In this document: positions 1-12,000 of the stretch, piece by piece | Layout of the letters: every line of letters starts with the position of its first letter | Position numbering within the stretch: the first letter of the stretch is position 1 | Assembly (NCBI GenBank): GCA_026874595.1 | Contig: CM049310.1 | Coordinates: forward strand, 51,526,058 to 51,590,057 | DNA length: 64,000 nt | Source: Sipunculus nudus | Taxonomy: Eukaryota > Annelida > Sipuncula > Golfingiida > Sipunculidae | Reading direction: 5' to 3' | Notes under the pieces: generated by a model | The model's database searches: none | Told to the model about the DNA's origin: nothing | Seen by the model: only the letters and a program-made list of their open reading frames with translations | Position numbers and translations under genes: made by a program

Positions 1-279
1 ATACTATACCGCTATAGTCTGGTAGATAACTCCAGCATTACTGAGATAAAGGATGCGTTCACTCGTTAAATGTATCATAATGTACACCCGCATGGTGCAT
101 CTCAGTTCCTATTTTATCTGTGAGATCATTGAGATAGAGAAGATGGACATTTAAATGTTTAAAGTCTACCTTTATGCAAGATATAGCAATATCACATGCG
201 GGATAGGGGTGTTTTACTTCTGAGTTATTGCTGAATGTTATTTGCACCTATCGTACTTGCACAAGCGATTATATCATAA
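1..279. other. left edge, no supported gene
   Basis: The minus strand has a 62-codon open frame (59-247), but no convincing splice acceptor, start context or recognised motif. I see nothing else that can be supported. Confidence 0.4.
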
Positions 280-451
280 AGGCATCTGCAGCACCTGTTT
301 CACTTTTGTGCTTCAAGGTTAAGGTATGTTTCAAAGGATGCACCCCTAGCAAAAACACCCACAATTCATGTTCAGTCCGAATATAGTTCTATATTCATGT
401 GAAGCCAGAGAGTCCTCATAATTTTAAGACGAATGCAGTACTCTTTCTAAT

Positions 452-513
<62 letters not shown>
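280..513 (-). repeat. dispersed repeat joined to (AT)n
   Basis: Read on the minus strand, about 165 bp after the (AT)n tract match the plus-strand segments at about 41783-41950 and 42652-42815. Shared words include CAGGTGCT near the end and a GGACTGAA box in the middle. The (AT)n tract occupies about 456-513. The same order, (AT)n then the 165-bp body, appears in all three copies, so this is one repeat family with the microsatellite as part of it. Confidence 0.65.
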
Positions 514-514
<1 letters not shown>

Positions 515-2639
515 ATGAAATCGTCATTCATTATCATAATTTATGGAATCAAAATCTAATATTTGGTGGGCTTAAACTGCATGACAATAGCTCGAAACGC
601 TGTTTCTCTCTCATGTTTGTGTTTCCCTTGTATTGCAATTATTTCTATTTCCAATAAATTGAAATCAATAAGATTTCATTGTTAAACACATTCCACTGAA
701 ATGAACACTTTGCAACGTTTGAAGTGAAATATTTTTCACGAGGACTTTTATTATTATAAAACAACTTTTTGATTAATTTGAGCTAAAACGATTTGGCCAG
801 TGTTAAAACAGAGAAAAAGAAAGCCTCAAAGGTTTGCTGGCACGTTGCTGTTCTACAGACTTAAATTAAAATTCAGAGATAAAATGGCATGATTAATATT
901 TATTTATTATTATTAGGAAACATCCTGATATTTTTCTAATATTTGGGGTAAAATCGTAAAATGTATTGTATACCTAACTGAATTTATGAAGAAAACTCTG
1001 ACTATTGTCAGACTATTCTGACTAAGATTTTAACAGCTTTTGAAGAAATGGTAATTAAATTACGACTTTTTCTATTTGTTGGTATATTTTTTGGTATAAA
1101 GGTAGAATTACTTGGCAAAATCCTTTTATTTTAAAGTAACGCAACAGTTTTTAATTCATATTAAACTATATAAAGTATTCATTTTAAATCTGGCACTGTT
1201 GTCTTAATAATGCATGGTATAAGTTTAAGAGTGAATTTTTCTTATATTTTTACTGAGATAGAATTTACAATTTCAACTTTAGGAAGAAAGAAATGTGAAA
1301 GGGAAAAACAAACTTTAAATTTATGGCTGTTTTCGTGTTGTTTAACATATAAGTCCACTATCAGTTGCTTGCTTGTATACTAGGTACGTAAGGTAAAACA
1401 TCTTAAAATTTAATTTTACTGATAGAAAACATGAAAATGCATTAAGGGTTCATTTATATATATACACACACCATAAGAAGGAATACTGCATCAGGGACCA
1501 AAAAAAAATGAACTAGGTGATGCGTTACTAATTCGTAACAGTTTGAAATAGTAATTGTTTGTAATTGTATGGTGCCTGCACATAATATTCAATATTAACT
1601 CGAACTGAAACCTCCCCGCATCCCGCTTATACGATATTGTTGAATTTTAAATGGAAGCGGACTTTTTACATTTAAACGTTGTTCTTCTCTATTCCAATGA
1701 TCCCAAGGATAAAATATCAATGCCAGAAGCAGTACTGACCGCTAGCACTGCCTGAGCTTTAGTATTTACGTTTGCTGCAAAAATGCCTAAAATAAAACGT
1801 TATTCCATATACCACGCCTCGAGGTGGTATAACCTTTTGTAAGAGTTACGACACAGCAACAGTAAGTTTGGCTCTGATACTGGCAGGAATTATGTTTTAA
1901 CCATTGCACTGACCTGGCTAGTCTACATTGGCCGCCATCATCGGGGTATACAGTTTGATGAATTGAAAAATTGAATTCATCCTTTCTTTTAGTAATGCGT
2001 CCAGTGATGGGTGTAAAGTTGGTGGCAAATAAGTCGTTGCGGCAACATTTCTCATGGATAAGTGAGTATCACTGATATTGTTAAGATAACTGCTTGAAAA
2101 ATGGACCAGAAACAAAATAATTTCGAAAGGTGTGTCTGTTATATCTGCAGTTGATGTTACATTCTAGTGATTTCGACAAGTCGGTCTGTCTGTATCCCCA
2201 GATGGAGCAACTTTCTAGTAATCTCAAAAAAGTCTGTGTGTGTGTATGTATGTGACGCATCATTCTAGTAAACTCAAAAAGTCTATCTTGCGCATCTTCA
2301 GTTGAAGCGAAATTCTAGTTATTTCGAATTGTATGTCTGATTGTATCTGCAGTTAACGCAACATTATGGTAATTTTCTTTATGCTATGGACGCAGCTGAT
2401 TACATTTATAGTCAAAAGAATGGCGGATGTATGCACTTTCAGAGTGCATCTCTGGTATAATCTGGTTATCATGGAAGGGAAGCTGATCTATATTTATGCT
2501 GATTACATAATAGGTCGTTTTCCGCTTCCTTTATATGGAACAAACGGGGAGATAGCACATAAGAGCTATATATACGGCGTCACAGACCCTAAAGCAAAAT
2601 CCTCAATATAACTCCAGAGATTCACTCTTTCCTAACTTC
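514..2639. other. AT-rich intergenic DNA
   Basis: No open frame here has recognisable motifs or splice-site support. The sequence is AT-rich with short homopolymers. No transposon ends were recognised. Confidence 0.4.
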
Positions 2640-3100
2640 TGGCTTTTTCTCGTGCAAAGAAAACCTGAATTTCAGAAGGCTTAACAGCACTATACATTTC
2701 CTGTTATCCATCATCATTCAACAGACAGAACGACCAACTTGCAGGAATTCTTTTTAACAGTATATTTTCTTTGTTTTATTATTCAGATTGTTTAACTTAG
2801 TGTTAGCTGGGTATTTGTTGGATGCCGCTAAACCTGTTTTAAACGCGATGACAAAGAATATTATCAATACAGCTAAACTATAACCTTCCAAGATGCACAT
2901 TTGGGAACCTTTCCAGTATTTTCAATATGCGTGTGGTCTAGAGTTATCTCATAATACAGTATAACAAATGTTTAACTGATACTGATACAAAATGGTGCGA
3001 CTTAATAGCCCATATCGACAACTAAGTACTTTTCTCCAGCACAAATGATTTTCTTTTTTCCATATCTCAAATATTGTTTGATGTTACTTTTAAGTAGAAA
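2640..3100. repeat. duplicated block, also at about 29.2-29.9 kb
   Basis: About 450 bp are diverged but collinear with about 29200-29930 in the same orientation. Shared landmarks are TTTTAAACGCGA, TTTCCAGTATTT, an ACTGATACTGA stretch and CTGATTTTCT-like words, in the same order. The 29-kb copy lies upstream of the promoter inferred for gene 1. This copy could therefore be the upstream flank of another, off-window paralogue. Confidence 0.5.
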
Positions 3101-3344
3101 CTTTATTATTCATTTATTTATCATGAAATACACTAAAAGTATTGAGCATCATATAACGCATTCATAATTACTTGTACAGTTTTATTCTTAATGTAATGGA
3201 AGATATAAATCTAACACGGAAAAATAGATTTGTACAAAAATAGTTTAAATTATTAAATTACATTATCGTTTAATAAATTACATACATTTTGTCCCTACTT
3301 CCTTTTATTCAGTAGATCAAATTAGGCAATAAAACATGCTTTGC

Positions 3345-3440
3345 TAGCGAAGCGGTTGATACGCCGGACTTGTGCGCCCACGACCTGGGTTCGACTCCCG
3401 GATCCCCCCAGGATTTTCCACCTCAACAATTTGCCTTCGT
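3345..3440 (+). mobile_element. tRNA-derived SINE-like fragment
   Basis: A perfect pol III A box (TAGCGAAGCGG, 3345-3355) and B box (GGTTCGACTCC, 3388-3398) are spaced as in a tRNA. The flanks do not pair into an acceptor stem. The tail CAATTTGCCTTCGTAA resembles the tail of the 38.3-kb copy, which supports a SINE family rather than a tRNA gene. Confidence 0.6.
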
Positions 3441-3448
3441 AATAAAAT

Positions 3449-4260
3449 TGGGGGCTCTCGTCGGGATGCTTAATAGTTTTCAAATTTATTAGGCCTTGAC
3501 CTGGACATTGTTGTATCATACCTTGTTTACAAGATTACATATTGTTTACAAGATTTATATCAGTGTTTTTTTTTTTTGTTATTGTTTTGACATCTTAACA
3601 TGCCAGATTTCAAACCTGAGACATTTGTTGAACATTTGTCAAAAGACCAGTTGTTGCGTTTGGGACAACACTTAAGGTTAAGTGTGAAAAAAGCTTTGAG
3701 AAAGCCTGATATCATTGCTAAAATCATGCAAGATCAAGTTAGCAAAGGTTTAATTGAAGAGACTGAAGTTGAAACATCAAAAAATGACAGCCTTGCTATG
3801 CAATTAGAATTGAAAAGTTGGAAATGCAACATGAGCTAGCATTAAAACAGTTAGAATAAGAAAAAGAGAGAGAACAGCAGAGCAGATTCCAGCGGACGCA
3901 GAAGCGTGTGCCAGGACCTTATCCGACGAATGCGGGAAATATATATTTCAAAGACTTTCTCCTGGATTTTATGCATTTATACTTCAGTTTACTTTCTGGA
4001 TGTTGCAAGAGCTTTACACTGGACTGTCATTCTCCGACAGTTTACATTTAAAGGACTTATCGTTGTGATGGTGTTGGTATTCAGGTACTGTGCACATACA
4101 TTATTTTCTCTGTGATCGATTGACTTGTTGCTATACCGCTATTTACCTTATAATTGTATTGATTTAGTGTATTGTAATGTTAAGGTTGTTTTAAGAATAA
4201 ATTATAGTTATTTGTTAACAAAAAAACACTGACTTCTTTATTCATTCCCCTAGACATTTC
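3449..4260 (+). mobile_element. degraded Ty3/gypsy-type LTR element fragment
   Basis: A primer-binding-site-like sequence at 3449-3467 (TGGGGGCTCTCGTCGGGAT) resembles the 3' end complement of tRNA-Pro used by many LTR elements. It is followed by a short gag-like frame (3600-3839). The remaining sequence to about 4260 is AT-rich and ends with an AATAAA-containing stretch that could be LTR remnant. No intact LTR pair, protease, integrase or reverse transcriptase was found. Confidence 0.5.
3600..3839 (+). pseudogene. truncated gag-like ORF
   Basis: The 79-codon frame starts MPDFKPETFVEHLSKDQLLR and continues with a basic, helical segment. This resembles the SAP-like amino terminus of Gag in the intact gypsy element of this window (50397), which also starts with a short acidic/FKP-type segment followed by helices. 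After codon 70 the same kind of glutamate/lysine-rich coiled coil continues in another frame beyond the stop, so the gene carries a frameshift. No capsid or zinc-knuckle part remains. Confidence 0.5.
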
Positions 4261-4373
4261 ACGCTGCCTAGTGTTTCAGAATCTGAATTTTCTTTTATCT
4301 CCGTTACAGAATTTTTGTTCATCACGCACACGTGATCTGTTTATATTAGGTTCCGTAACATAAAAATATATAA

Positions 4374-4376
<3 letters not shown>

Positions 4377-4428
<52 letters not shown>
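4377..4428. repeat. (AT)n microsatellite
   Basis: A pure TA dinucleotide run of about 50 bp. Open frames across it encode only Tyr-Ile repeats and are not genes. Confidence 0.95.
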
Positions 4429-4429
<1 letters not shown>

Positions 4430-5367
4430 CCTCCAAGATAAATTGTACTTGTAAATAATACACACAAAAACAAAGGCAAAGAGGTTGTACTTGTTGGTTT
4501 AATATTTATGTTTTTTACATCACCAATTTCATTAACAGCACCCCCCCCCCTCACGCATCCAGTGCTGCTCGTCCTCTCGGTATTTCACTTAGTATAATAC
4601 TGATTTAGTTTTCTAAAACACAAAAATGAAATTCCTACCACTGGTATCCCAATATTTGATACTTATTTCTACATTTTATTAGGTTTGATCCTGTAGATAT
4701 GACATTTAATCATCTTGTGCAATGATATTTCTAATTGGAATAAAAACAATACTAGATTGTGTGGAATAATTGTGAGGTGTTTATACAAAGACACACACAC
4801 GCACATACCAGTACTCGAACCCATGATCTATGCTCTGTTGAGTCCTGTGTGCTGTCGAGCCCATGGACCCCGGTAAATGCAAAGTTTAACATAAGTCTTT
4901 AATATATCAGTTATTTAATCCCGAGCATTATATTTAAGAGACAACATTTTGCATGTTATAAATGTAGGTGCGCCATATCGCCATTGACATAATATGTTAA
5001 AAACGATTGAAATTTTAATTGAAGTTTGGAGAAACATAAAATTGGATATTGAGCCCCTCTAAAGTTTGACTACATTATGCAAAGACATAAGAGAACAGTT
5101 TCTGAGGAACAGAAAATTCTCATTTTTGTGAAAATTGCCTTTATAATGTCCTCTTAACATTGCTTATTCAAGCTTTTCTAATATGGGAGGGGGATACCAT
5201 TAATCTTAATAAAAAAAACATGGTTCAAATTTGATTTAAAACAAATGTTCATATTTTCATACACTAAAAGTAATAATCAATATATGTATAAATACTTAGT
5301 TTTCATAATACCTTTCACAAGCCTTCCTAACATTAGCGCCCCCCCCCCGGTCCCAAATGGATGCATT
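4429..5367. other. intergenic DNA with possible SINE relic
   Basis: A minus-strand B-box-like word (GGGTTCGAGTACTGG) lies near 4810, next to a short (CA)n run. A poly-C tract of about 10 bp lies near 4541. No gene was seen. Confidence 0.35.
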
Positions 5368-5871
5368 TTAAAGGGACATAATCAGGAGATAAATGATGCC
5401 TATTCTTTCACATTGTCAGTTCAGTTATGCTTTATACAAATGTTTTCGAGGAAAACCATCCCAACACACGGTCTTATTTCCTCGCATACGGCTGTTACCA
5501 CCATGTTATGGCTCTGCATGGTGGTAAACACAGTCTGTTTACCATAACAAGGCCTCGTTACTGGAGTTCCGATTAAGAGAGGCAACACGCGGTGTTTCAG
5601 CCAGCAAAAACATGTAATACATTTTTTGGGTCAAGTCAGACCGGGCATCTCCTGATTGATACCCGTTTTGGCTCAGCGATGCACACTGCCCCACGCGCTG
5701 TGTTTATGTTGACAGCTATCATCACGCCGGTCCACTGTTTTTGACATTTGTTTACAGGAGAAAGCAAACGGTTTCAGGGCAATATTTTGGCAGGTAAAGA
5801 TTTATTTTAAAGGGAAGAAGCTATTTTTCGTGTAAACTCAACATGCTTAATAGGTGATTGGGCCCCTTTAA
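5368..5871. mobile_element. MITE-like element with TTAA flanks
   Basis: Short terminal inverted repeats start AGGGACATAATCA at 5372 and, on the other strand, AGGGGCCCAATCA ending at 5867. Each end abuts a TTAA (5368-5371 and 5868-5871). This is the pattern of a non-autonomous TTAA-target, piggyBac-type element of about 496 bp. There is no transposase frame inside. Confidence 0.5.
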
Positions 5872-6099
5872 GATCGTCAGCCTAGGTCGTCACTGATATG
5901 ACGCAAGACCGTACATGTGTTCAGTTATATTTCTTTCTGAATTAATCATATATGTAATCCGGCCATACAAGGGAGAGTATTTTGCTGTTAGATAATCGCC
6001 ACATTTGTCTGATTTGCCTCTGAGGTAAAAAAAAAGGTAAGTTTAAGTGCCCTTTATAAAAATTATCACGAAAAAAACAGGTGGACAGGGGTGGTGGAA

Positions 6100-8642
6100 T
6101 GGAGTATGGTTTCGAGGATACTATGTAGGACAGGTGCTAACCATTGTCATACGTACCCCAAAAAAATATTCCTTTAAAAATTTTCCTTAATACTTGATTT
6201 TATGACATTGTTGTAATCGATATACAAGAGTAATTTTAGTTACAAATTTGGCATTTATCGAGATCGAAACAGTTGCTAATCTGTTCTGTACAAGTGTATT
6301 GGTAAAAGTGTATTTCATAGGGGTTTCAAATTATGGCTTCCCTACATGTACTCATATTTTAGTATATTGTAGTATATAGTCGTATTTAGGAGTATTATAA
6401 TATATATACATATATATATATAACTATCACCCCCCCCCCCCCGCCCTGGGATATATTGTTAGAAGTCCCACTCACTGTCGTTGTCGTCGTCAAATTATTT
6501 CTACCAAAATCTGGGACGAGACTTGAGAAGTTTTGCATATTTTCCTTTCAAATCGACACATTACTTTTATAGTATTGCATATTTGTCCTCAAGTGATTTG
6601 AACTAAATTCTTGAAAAATGATGACATTGGCTAGGATCATCAAGTTCAAATAAAATTTCTTGTGAACGTGATAATTATGGAAGTATTGCATATTTCCCCC
6701 CTCAAATTTCCAACGCCAGTTGTTTCCATCAGGTTCTTGGATAATTCGAAAACTGATGGCCTTGACTATGATTTTCAATGTCCAATCTGCGGAATTTAGG
6801 ATTGTTGTGATCCCTTTTACTTTTGAAGCACTGCATTTTTTTCTTGAAGTTTGACACACCAGCTGTTTCCAACATGTTCTCGGCTTTATTCCATAACTGG
6901 TGACCTTGAACTTGATCTTCAAGGTCGAATCTGCGTTAACCTAGTATGATTGTGGTTCCCATAAATTCTGAAAATTTTCCGTTACATTCGGCACACATCT
7001 TGTTAGCGCACACCCGAGGACTGGAAGTATAAACATTTCCAGCTCAAGAATAACAGTCGTTCTAAAATTGAAACAGTACTATAGGCCATTCAGATGGATT
7101 TAAACTTTAAAATTTAGTGCTGTTCTGTTTCGTTTGGCTGAGATTTTTACGTTTGCCTGCGCGCCAACTTGCAAATATTTATTTTTCAGTAGTTGTAAGA
7201 ACATATGTTCCTTCTTTATAATAATAATTAAAAAATATACATTCGTAATATACCTTTATCTGTCATATGTCTTACACGAAATTATTAATTGTAGAGCCTT
7301 TCCTTTATGTGTTCAATTCAGGGATTTAGACATCAATCATCACAGGTGTCAGCTAGCGGAAATTAAGCCAAGGTGAACAGCCTGTTAAAGTAGGTTCCCT
7401 GAAAGAACAGACGGACAGCTACAGATGCTAGGCCTGACATACTAAAATTGTTTAGAATGACCAAGCCTATCTCAGTGATTTGGTCATACCCGATGACCCT
7501 AAAGTATATTGATTTGAAGGACACCTTAGGGTGTTAGATTAGAGAGTCGGTAAAAATTGTAATTTAGAGCATAATGAAAGGCGCAATGCTTTAAATGGAC
7601 ACGGTGATCTCATCACACAGGTCAGAACAGCGTTAAATACTATTGAAGCCTATATAGGACATTTTCCTGAAGAAAGGCTTCAACAGTTGAAGTAAATCGT
7701 TAAATATATTTAACAAGATGTAATTGTGACATAGTCGCCAGCCCTGTCCATGCAGTAGACAGCTGTAGAAGATACCATACCATTCTCTCTTCTGGGCATT
7801 CTCGCGGACTGGTCCGTCGAACTGCTTCACATGATTACACTTTTGAAAGAAACATGGCCATTTTTAATACCGCAAACAATTCGGACACACAAATGAAACT
7901 CAGTTTTGTTGTCATTGGTCTATGTTACTTCTATTCAAACTGCATTCACGAAGCTGCCACAACATTTGCTCCATTGAATCTTTACTGACAGTGATTATCT
8001 AGATCTGGGATATAACCATATCCATTTTGAGTCCTACCAGGTACCATAATTTGGTAATCGCTCAAGCCGGGCTCATTAGAGGTGCGTTCCTGTGTTCTCA
8101 ATGCTGTTACGGTAAAGGGCAGTTTTCGGCTATTTCGCATTCAGGACATTTTTATTCTTTACAGGGATCAAACCATTTTTACCACCTCGGACCTTAAACA
8201 GGGTAACCCCCAGCTGGCTATGTCAGAAGAATCCATAAATAAGACGGCTTTTGTTACCCACTGGATATATTATTCTGAATTGTAACTACTTCCCTTCGGT
8301 GCTCCACTGCCTCCCTATTTTCAGAAATCAAATCCAGTGTTGCTTAGAAAAATCGGCACCATAATTATCCTTTGCCAAGACTCTTGTTTAAATTCTTGTA
8401 AATATCCTGAAATGTTTTTAACTCGGTTAAAAACAAATTATTGGTGACTGGTATTTGGGCTAATTAACCTGATTAATCCAAAATAATCTGCTAGTTTCAT
8501 TTCATTTGAAGAAGCAGATTACCCATCTTTCGAATTTGTTTATTGTTAGATTTCGAATTTTTTTTTGTCTGGATTTTGATGTCAAAAAGCTATATTGATG
8601 AAATTTCATAGATCTGGGATCCAATTATATTCTTTCTCTCTT

Positions 8643-8688
<46 letters not shown>

Positions 8689-8860
8689 ATTGTCCGATAG
8701 ATTTGTTACAGGAATATACTGGGAGAAATGTGCAAAAAGTGGTTAATGGACAGACGTGATTAATCAAGATCCCCCGTTCTGAGGATGCAAAAAATACTCC
8801 TTAATACCATCATCCGTTATTATATGAATGACAAATTACCAGGAGAAGAAGGAATTGCAT
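6100..8860. repeat. 3' flank of gene 1, duplicated at 43.5-47.9 kb
   Basis: The block is collinear with about 43490-47935 in the same orientation. Landmarks in shared order are a GAGGATACTATG word (6114/43502), the GGACATTCAGATGG-like region (7085/43930), CAGACAGCTGTAGAAGATA versus CAGACAGCTATAAACGATA (7752/46261), GTTTTGTTGTCATTGGTCTA (7904/47097), and a (TC)n tract followed by ATATACTGGGAGAAATGTGC (8716/47837). Part of it also recurs downstream of gene 2 at 57.8-58.1 kb. No coding content was recognised. Confidence 0.75.
8645..8685. repeat. (TC)n microsatellite
   Basis: A run of about 20 TC units. It keeps the same relative position in the downstream flanks of the paralogues (47767-47812, 57964-58010, and as GA at 37541-37567 behind inverted gene 3). 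Confidence 0.9.
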
Positions 8861-8933
8861 ATTCCACAATACTTGGGTAATTCATACATCTATCTCACAT
8901 AATATGAACGAGGTTTAAAGATCAAATGCGTGG

Positions 8934-8939
8934 TTTATT
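8934..8939 (-). promoter_or_regulatory. poly(A) signal of gene 1
   Basis: AATAAA on the minus strand, about 41 bases after the stop codon. The surrounding 3' UTR (CTGCAAGCCCAG and AATAAA.CACGCATTTGA) is conserved in genes 2 and 3, which supports its use. Confidence 0.8.
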
Positions 8940-8979
8940 TTAATCGATACATTGGCCACATCTGGGCTTGCAGACACTC

Positions 8980-9074
8980 TCAGCGAAGGTTTTCAACTTC
9001 CTGGAAGATGTCGTTGATGTTCCCTCCCTCCATCTCCTCTGACACTGGATGCTGCGTCAGGATCTCGTGCACTT
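8980..9074 (-). CDS. gene 1 coding exon 8 (C-terminus)
   Basis: 95 nt; acceptor GATTTGCAG|AAGTGC, ending with TGA. It encodes 30 acidic, helical residues (VHEILTQHPVSEEMEGGN and on to EVENLR). The same exon length and the same motif occur in genes 2 and 3. Confidence 0.92.
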
Positions 9075-12000
9075 CTGCAAATCACGTAATTCAATTATAT
9101 TTTCTGAGTATATTTAATGTCTGAAGAGCGGAAAATGTGTGCTTCATTTTTTTCCATTTCACGTTTAACATGTCGAACTACATTCAATGACTGAAATGCG
9201 GAAAATGTAAAGGCAATTTGTTTTGCCATCTAAAAATCATTTTTTTAAGAATATAGTATGAGCATGACCCACAGTTTAGATATCTTCTCTAGAATGAACA
9301 AGCAGTTACCAATGATGAGTTCCTGTGATTTGTATGTAAATATTTGCTTACATTCAAAACATGTAAACATGAATGTCAATCACATTAAATCCTTATTTGT
9401 TCGTGTTTGACAATTGCTTTGGAGCGGACATGGTCTTATATTGTATTGCTGTGGATCACAACCACTATATTTATATGAATCGAATTTCTACGTAATATTA
9501 TATCCAAAATACAAAACAGGTGAATGCTTTAATCTCATTTTGGGTCATGGAATGATTTTTAGCCTAATTCGAATGATTGGCAAATGATATGTATATATAT
9601 ATTTTTTTATGTTCAGGTGCATAATGTAGGTATTTACTAAATACGTTCTTTTTCTTATTTGAAGTAAAAAGTGGAAGTCGCATCACGTTCAGAATGACGG
9701 CTAAGTACTTGCCTCTTCTGACTTCCATTACAGCTTGGTCGTCCATGCCGTGCAGGGCTTCCAGAAGTGGTGTGTAGTCATCCACAGATCTTTTGGCCAG
9801 ACCCAAAGCTTTCTTCACCTCATGCACAAGACTGGACGCCATGGCTGATAATGACCTGTTGTTAACATAAACATATTTCCAAAAAGCTATTATTCCAAAC
9901 AAACAGATCTGTAAACCCATGTTAATTTTCGCATGTTCACGGAATCACACTTCTTTTGACTTATTGACAATGCTTGTTCCTTAAGTATGATAGGCATTAG
10001 TTGGTAGTTCACATTACTTAAGTCCATTATACATATACAGTGAAACTCCGCCTTGCGACCACCCGACAATTGCAACCACCCCCGCTGTAACGACCACCTT
10101 TCCTGGACCCGAATATATTATTCATGTAATTAAGAATTTTACAAATACGACCACCCCTAAATAACGACCACATTGGTCATTTCTCCAAAACAGAAAATAT
10201 TCACCCTTGTTATTCATTACCCAAGCCCAGGGTTATATAGTCTTTACATAGACATTAAAGAATGCGTTTTTTGTTCTGAAAAACCTATACGGAAAGGGAC
10301 ATATACCAGTACCATCACAATACCATAAACATAAAAAGAATATATCCTTGTTTAAAAGTAGGTATTGAGTTGCCTCTCGATGATTTTTTTTAATCAGTTG
10401 AATACCTGCTAGATATAAACTATCATATGACGCTCTACTTAAATCTTATGGTTAATTTTGCTTACTGCAATTTGACTTTAAATCCAAAAGTTGTAGGTGA
10501 ACGTCTCAGGAAGCTGACAGTGATGCTGGCATCAAAGTGTCCGGATGTCGCCACGCCCAGTTTAACGTCAAAGTTGATTTGCCTTATGTCAATCAAACCA
10601 CCAAGTCCAAGTGAAGCGACCTTTTGGGCAATCATGGTTCCGAAGCGATTGGCCAGTTTCACGGCTTCCAAGGCAGCTTTGACGACATTTAAACTATACC
10701 TACAACATTGGATATAATGTACGGTATGGCTCATGGGACCTTTTGCGATGTATTGAGAAGAGTTTACGGAGTAAATGAAAGAAGAATATGCTCCACGCCA
10801 GAAAAGCTCTACACCTAATGCCTTATTTATATGTATGACTTTACTCCTGGGAGTGTGAATATGCGTAAGTTTTTATTTAATTTTATCTATGTAGTTTCAG
10901 TAAAGCCTGGCCTGACAACAGCCTCTGTTTAGTGACCACCTCAAAACAACGACCACTGTTAACTGGTCGTCATTTTTTTGGCTTTTTATATAAGACCTAG
11001 CTTAGACGTCCTCTGGCGAATGCGAACAAATAATCGAGGACCCAATGGTAGACATAATTTTGAGGAGGTTTTAATGTATATTCTTTTCACGTGACCATAT
11101 TCACATACGCAAGTAATGCCTGGAAAACTGCGCCTGGAGTTCATCTACATTAGTAGAAGTTTTCACGACTTAAGGAAGTGATGCAAACGTATATGAGCAT
11201 TACAGTAATTAAAAATTGTAAGGTGTCATGTGAACAGATTATGATGCGCTTTAATGAGGAAACTCGATTTGTTTATGATCGAAAACCTGTTAGTGTTTTC
11301 ATGTGTGCCTGCGTCTGTCACGTGTATCTCGCGCGCATTAGCTCAACCTTTGATGCGTGCTATATTTAATGTATATGCAGTTCCACGAATTAGATAACCA
11401 GCTGTTGTCATAACTAGCAGTTGTCCATTTTTAAGAGTGTTCCTAATATCTTATTCGACCAACCTGGATTTGCCCACAATGACCTTGGCAGCCGAGAGAG
11501 CGACGTTAGCAACATTCAAGGTAACTTTGGACTTATCAACCACCACCTGCGCCCCCTTGAGGACAAGATTTGCTGCATCGAGTAAAACTTTACTCTTATC
11601 AACCACCTTTTGAGCAACAGTCAAGGCCGCGTTTGCTGCATTTAAGGTATTCTTACTCGCTGATACGGCCGCCTGCAAACCCTGGAGAAGTAAATACAAA
11701 AAGTCGATATATTTTTTTCCTCAGACTAATTACAGATATAGATATATCATCGTTAAGAAGAAGAATTCCTCAAGCCCCTACTGATACAGTTACTATCTGG
11801 AAAAAAATAACCTTCATGTACCTAAACACGTGGAAAGGACCAACATAATTCTATGATTTGTTTAGGATAAGGAATTAATTTTATAACCATATTAATGCGA
11901 TCCCACACACAAACCTGCCAAGTCTAAAAACAACTCCATTATTGCGTCCATATAACCTGATGAAATGTGACAGTCTTCCTGTGCACCTTTCAAGTGCATG

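Noticed and set aside
59-247. 62-codon minus-strand frame at the left edge
   Set aside because: No convincing acceptor or start, and no family motif; an in-frame stop lies just upstream.
3345-3410. tRNA gene
   Set aside because: A and B boxes are perfect, but acceptor and anticodon stems do not pair and the tail matches SINE copies.
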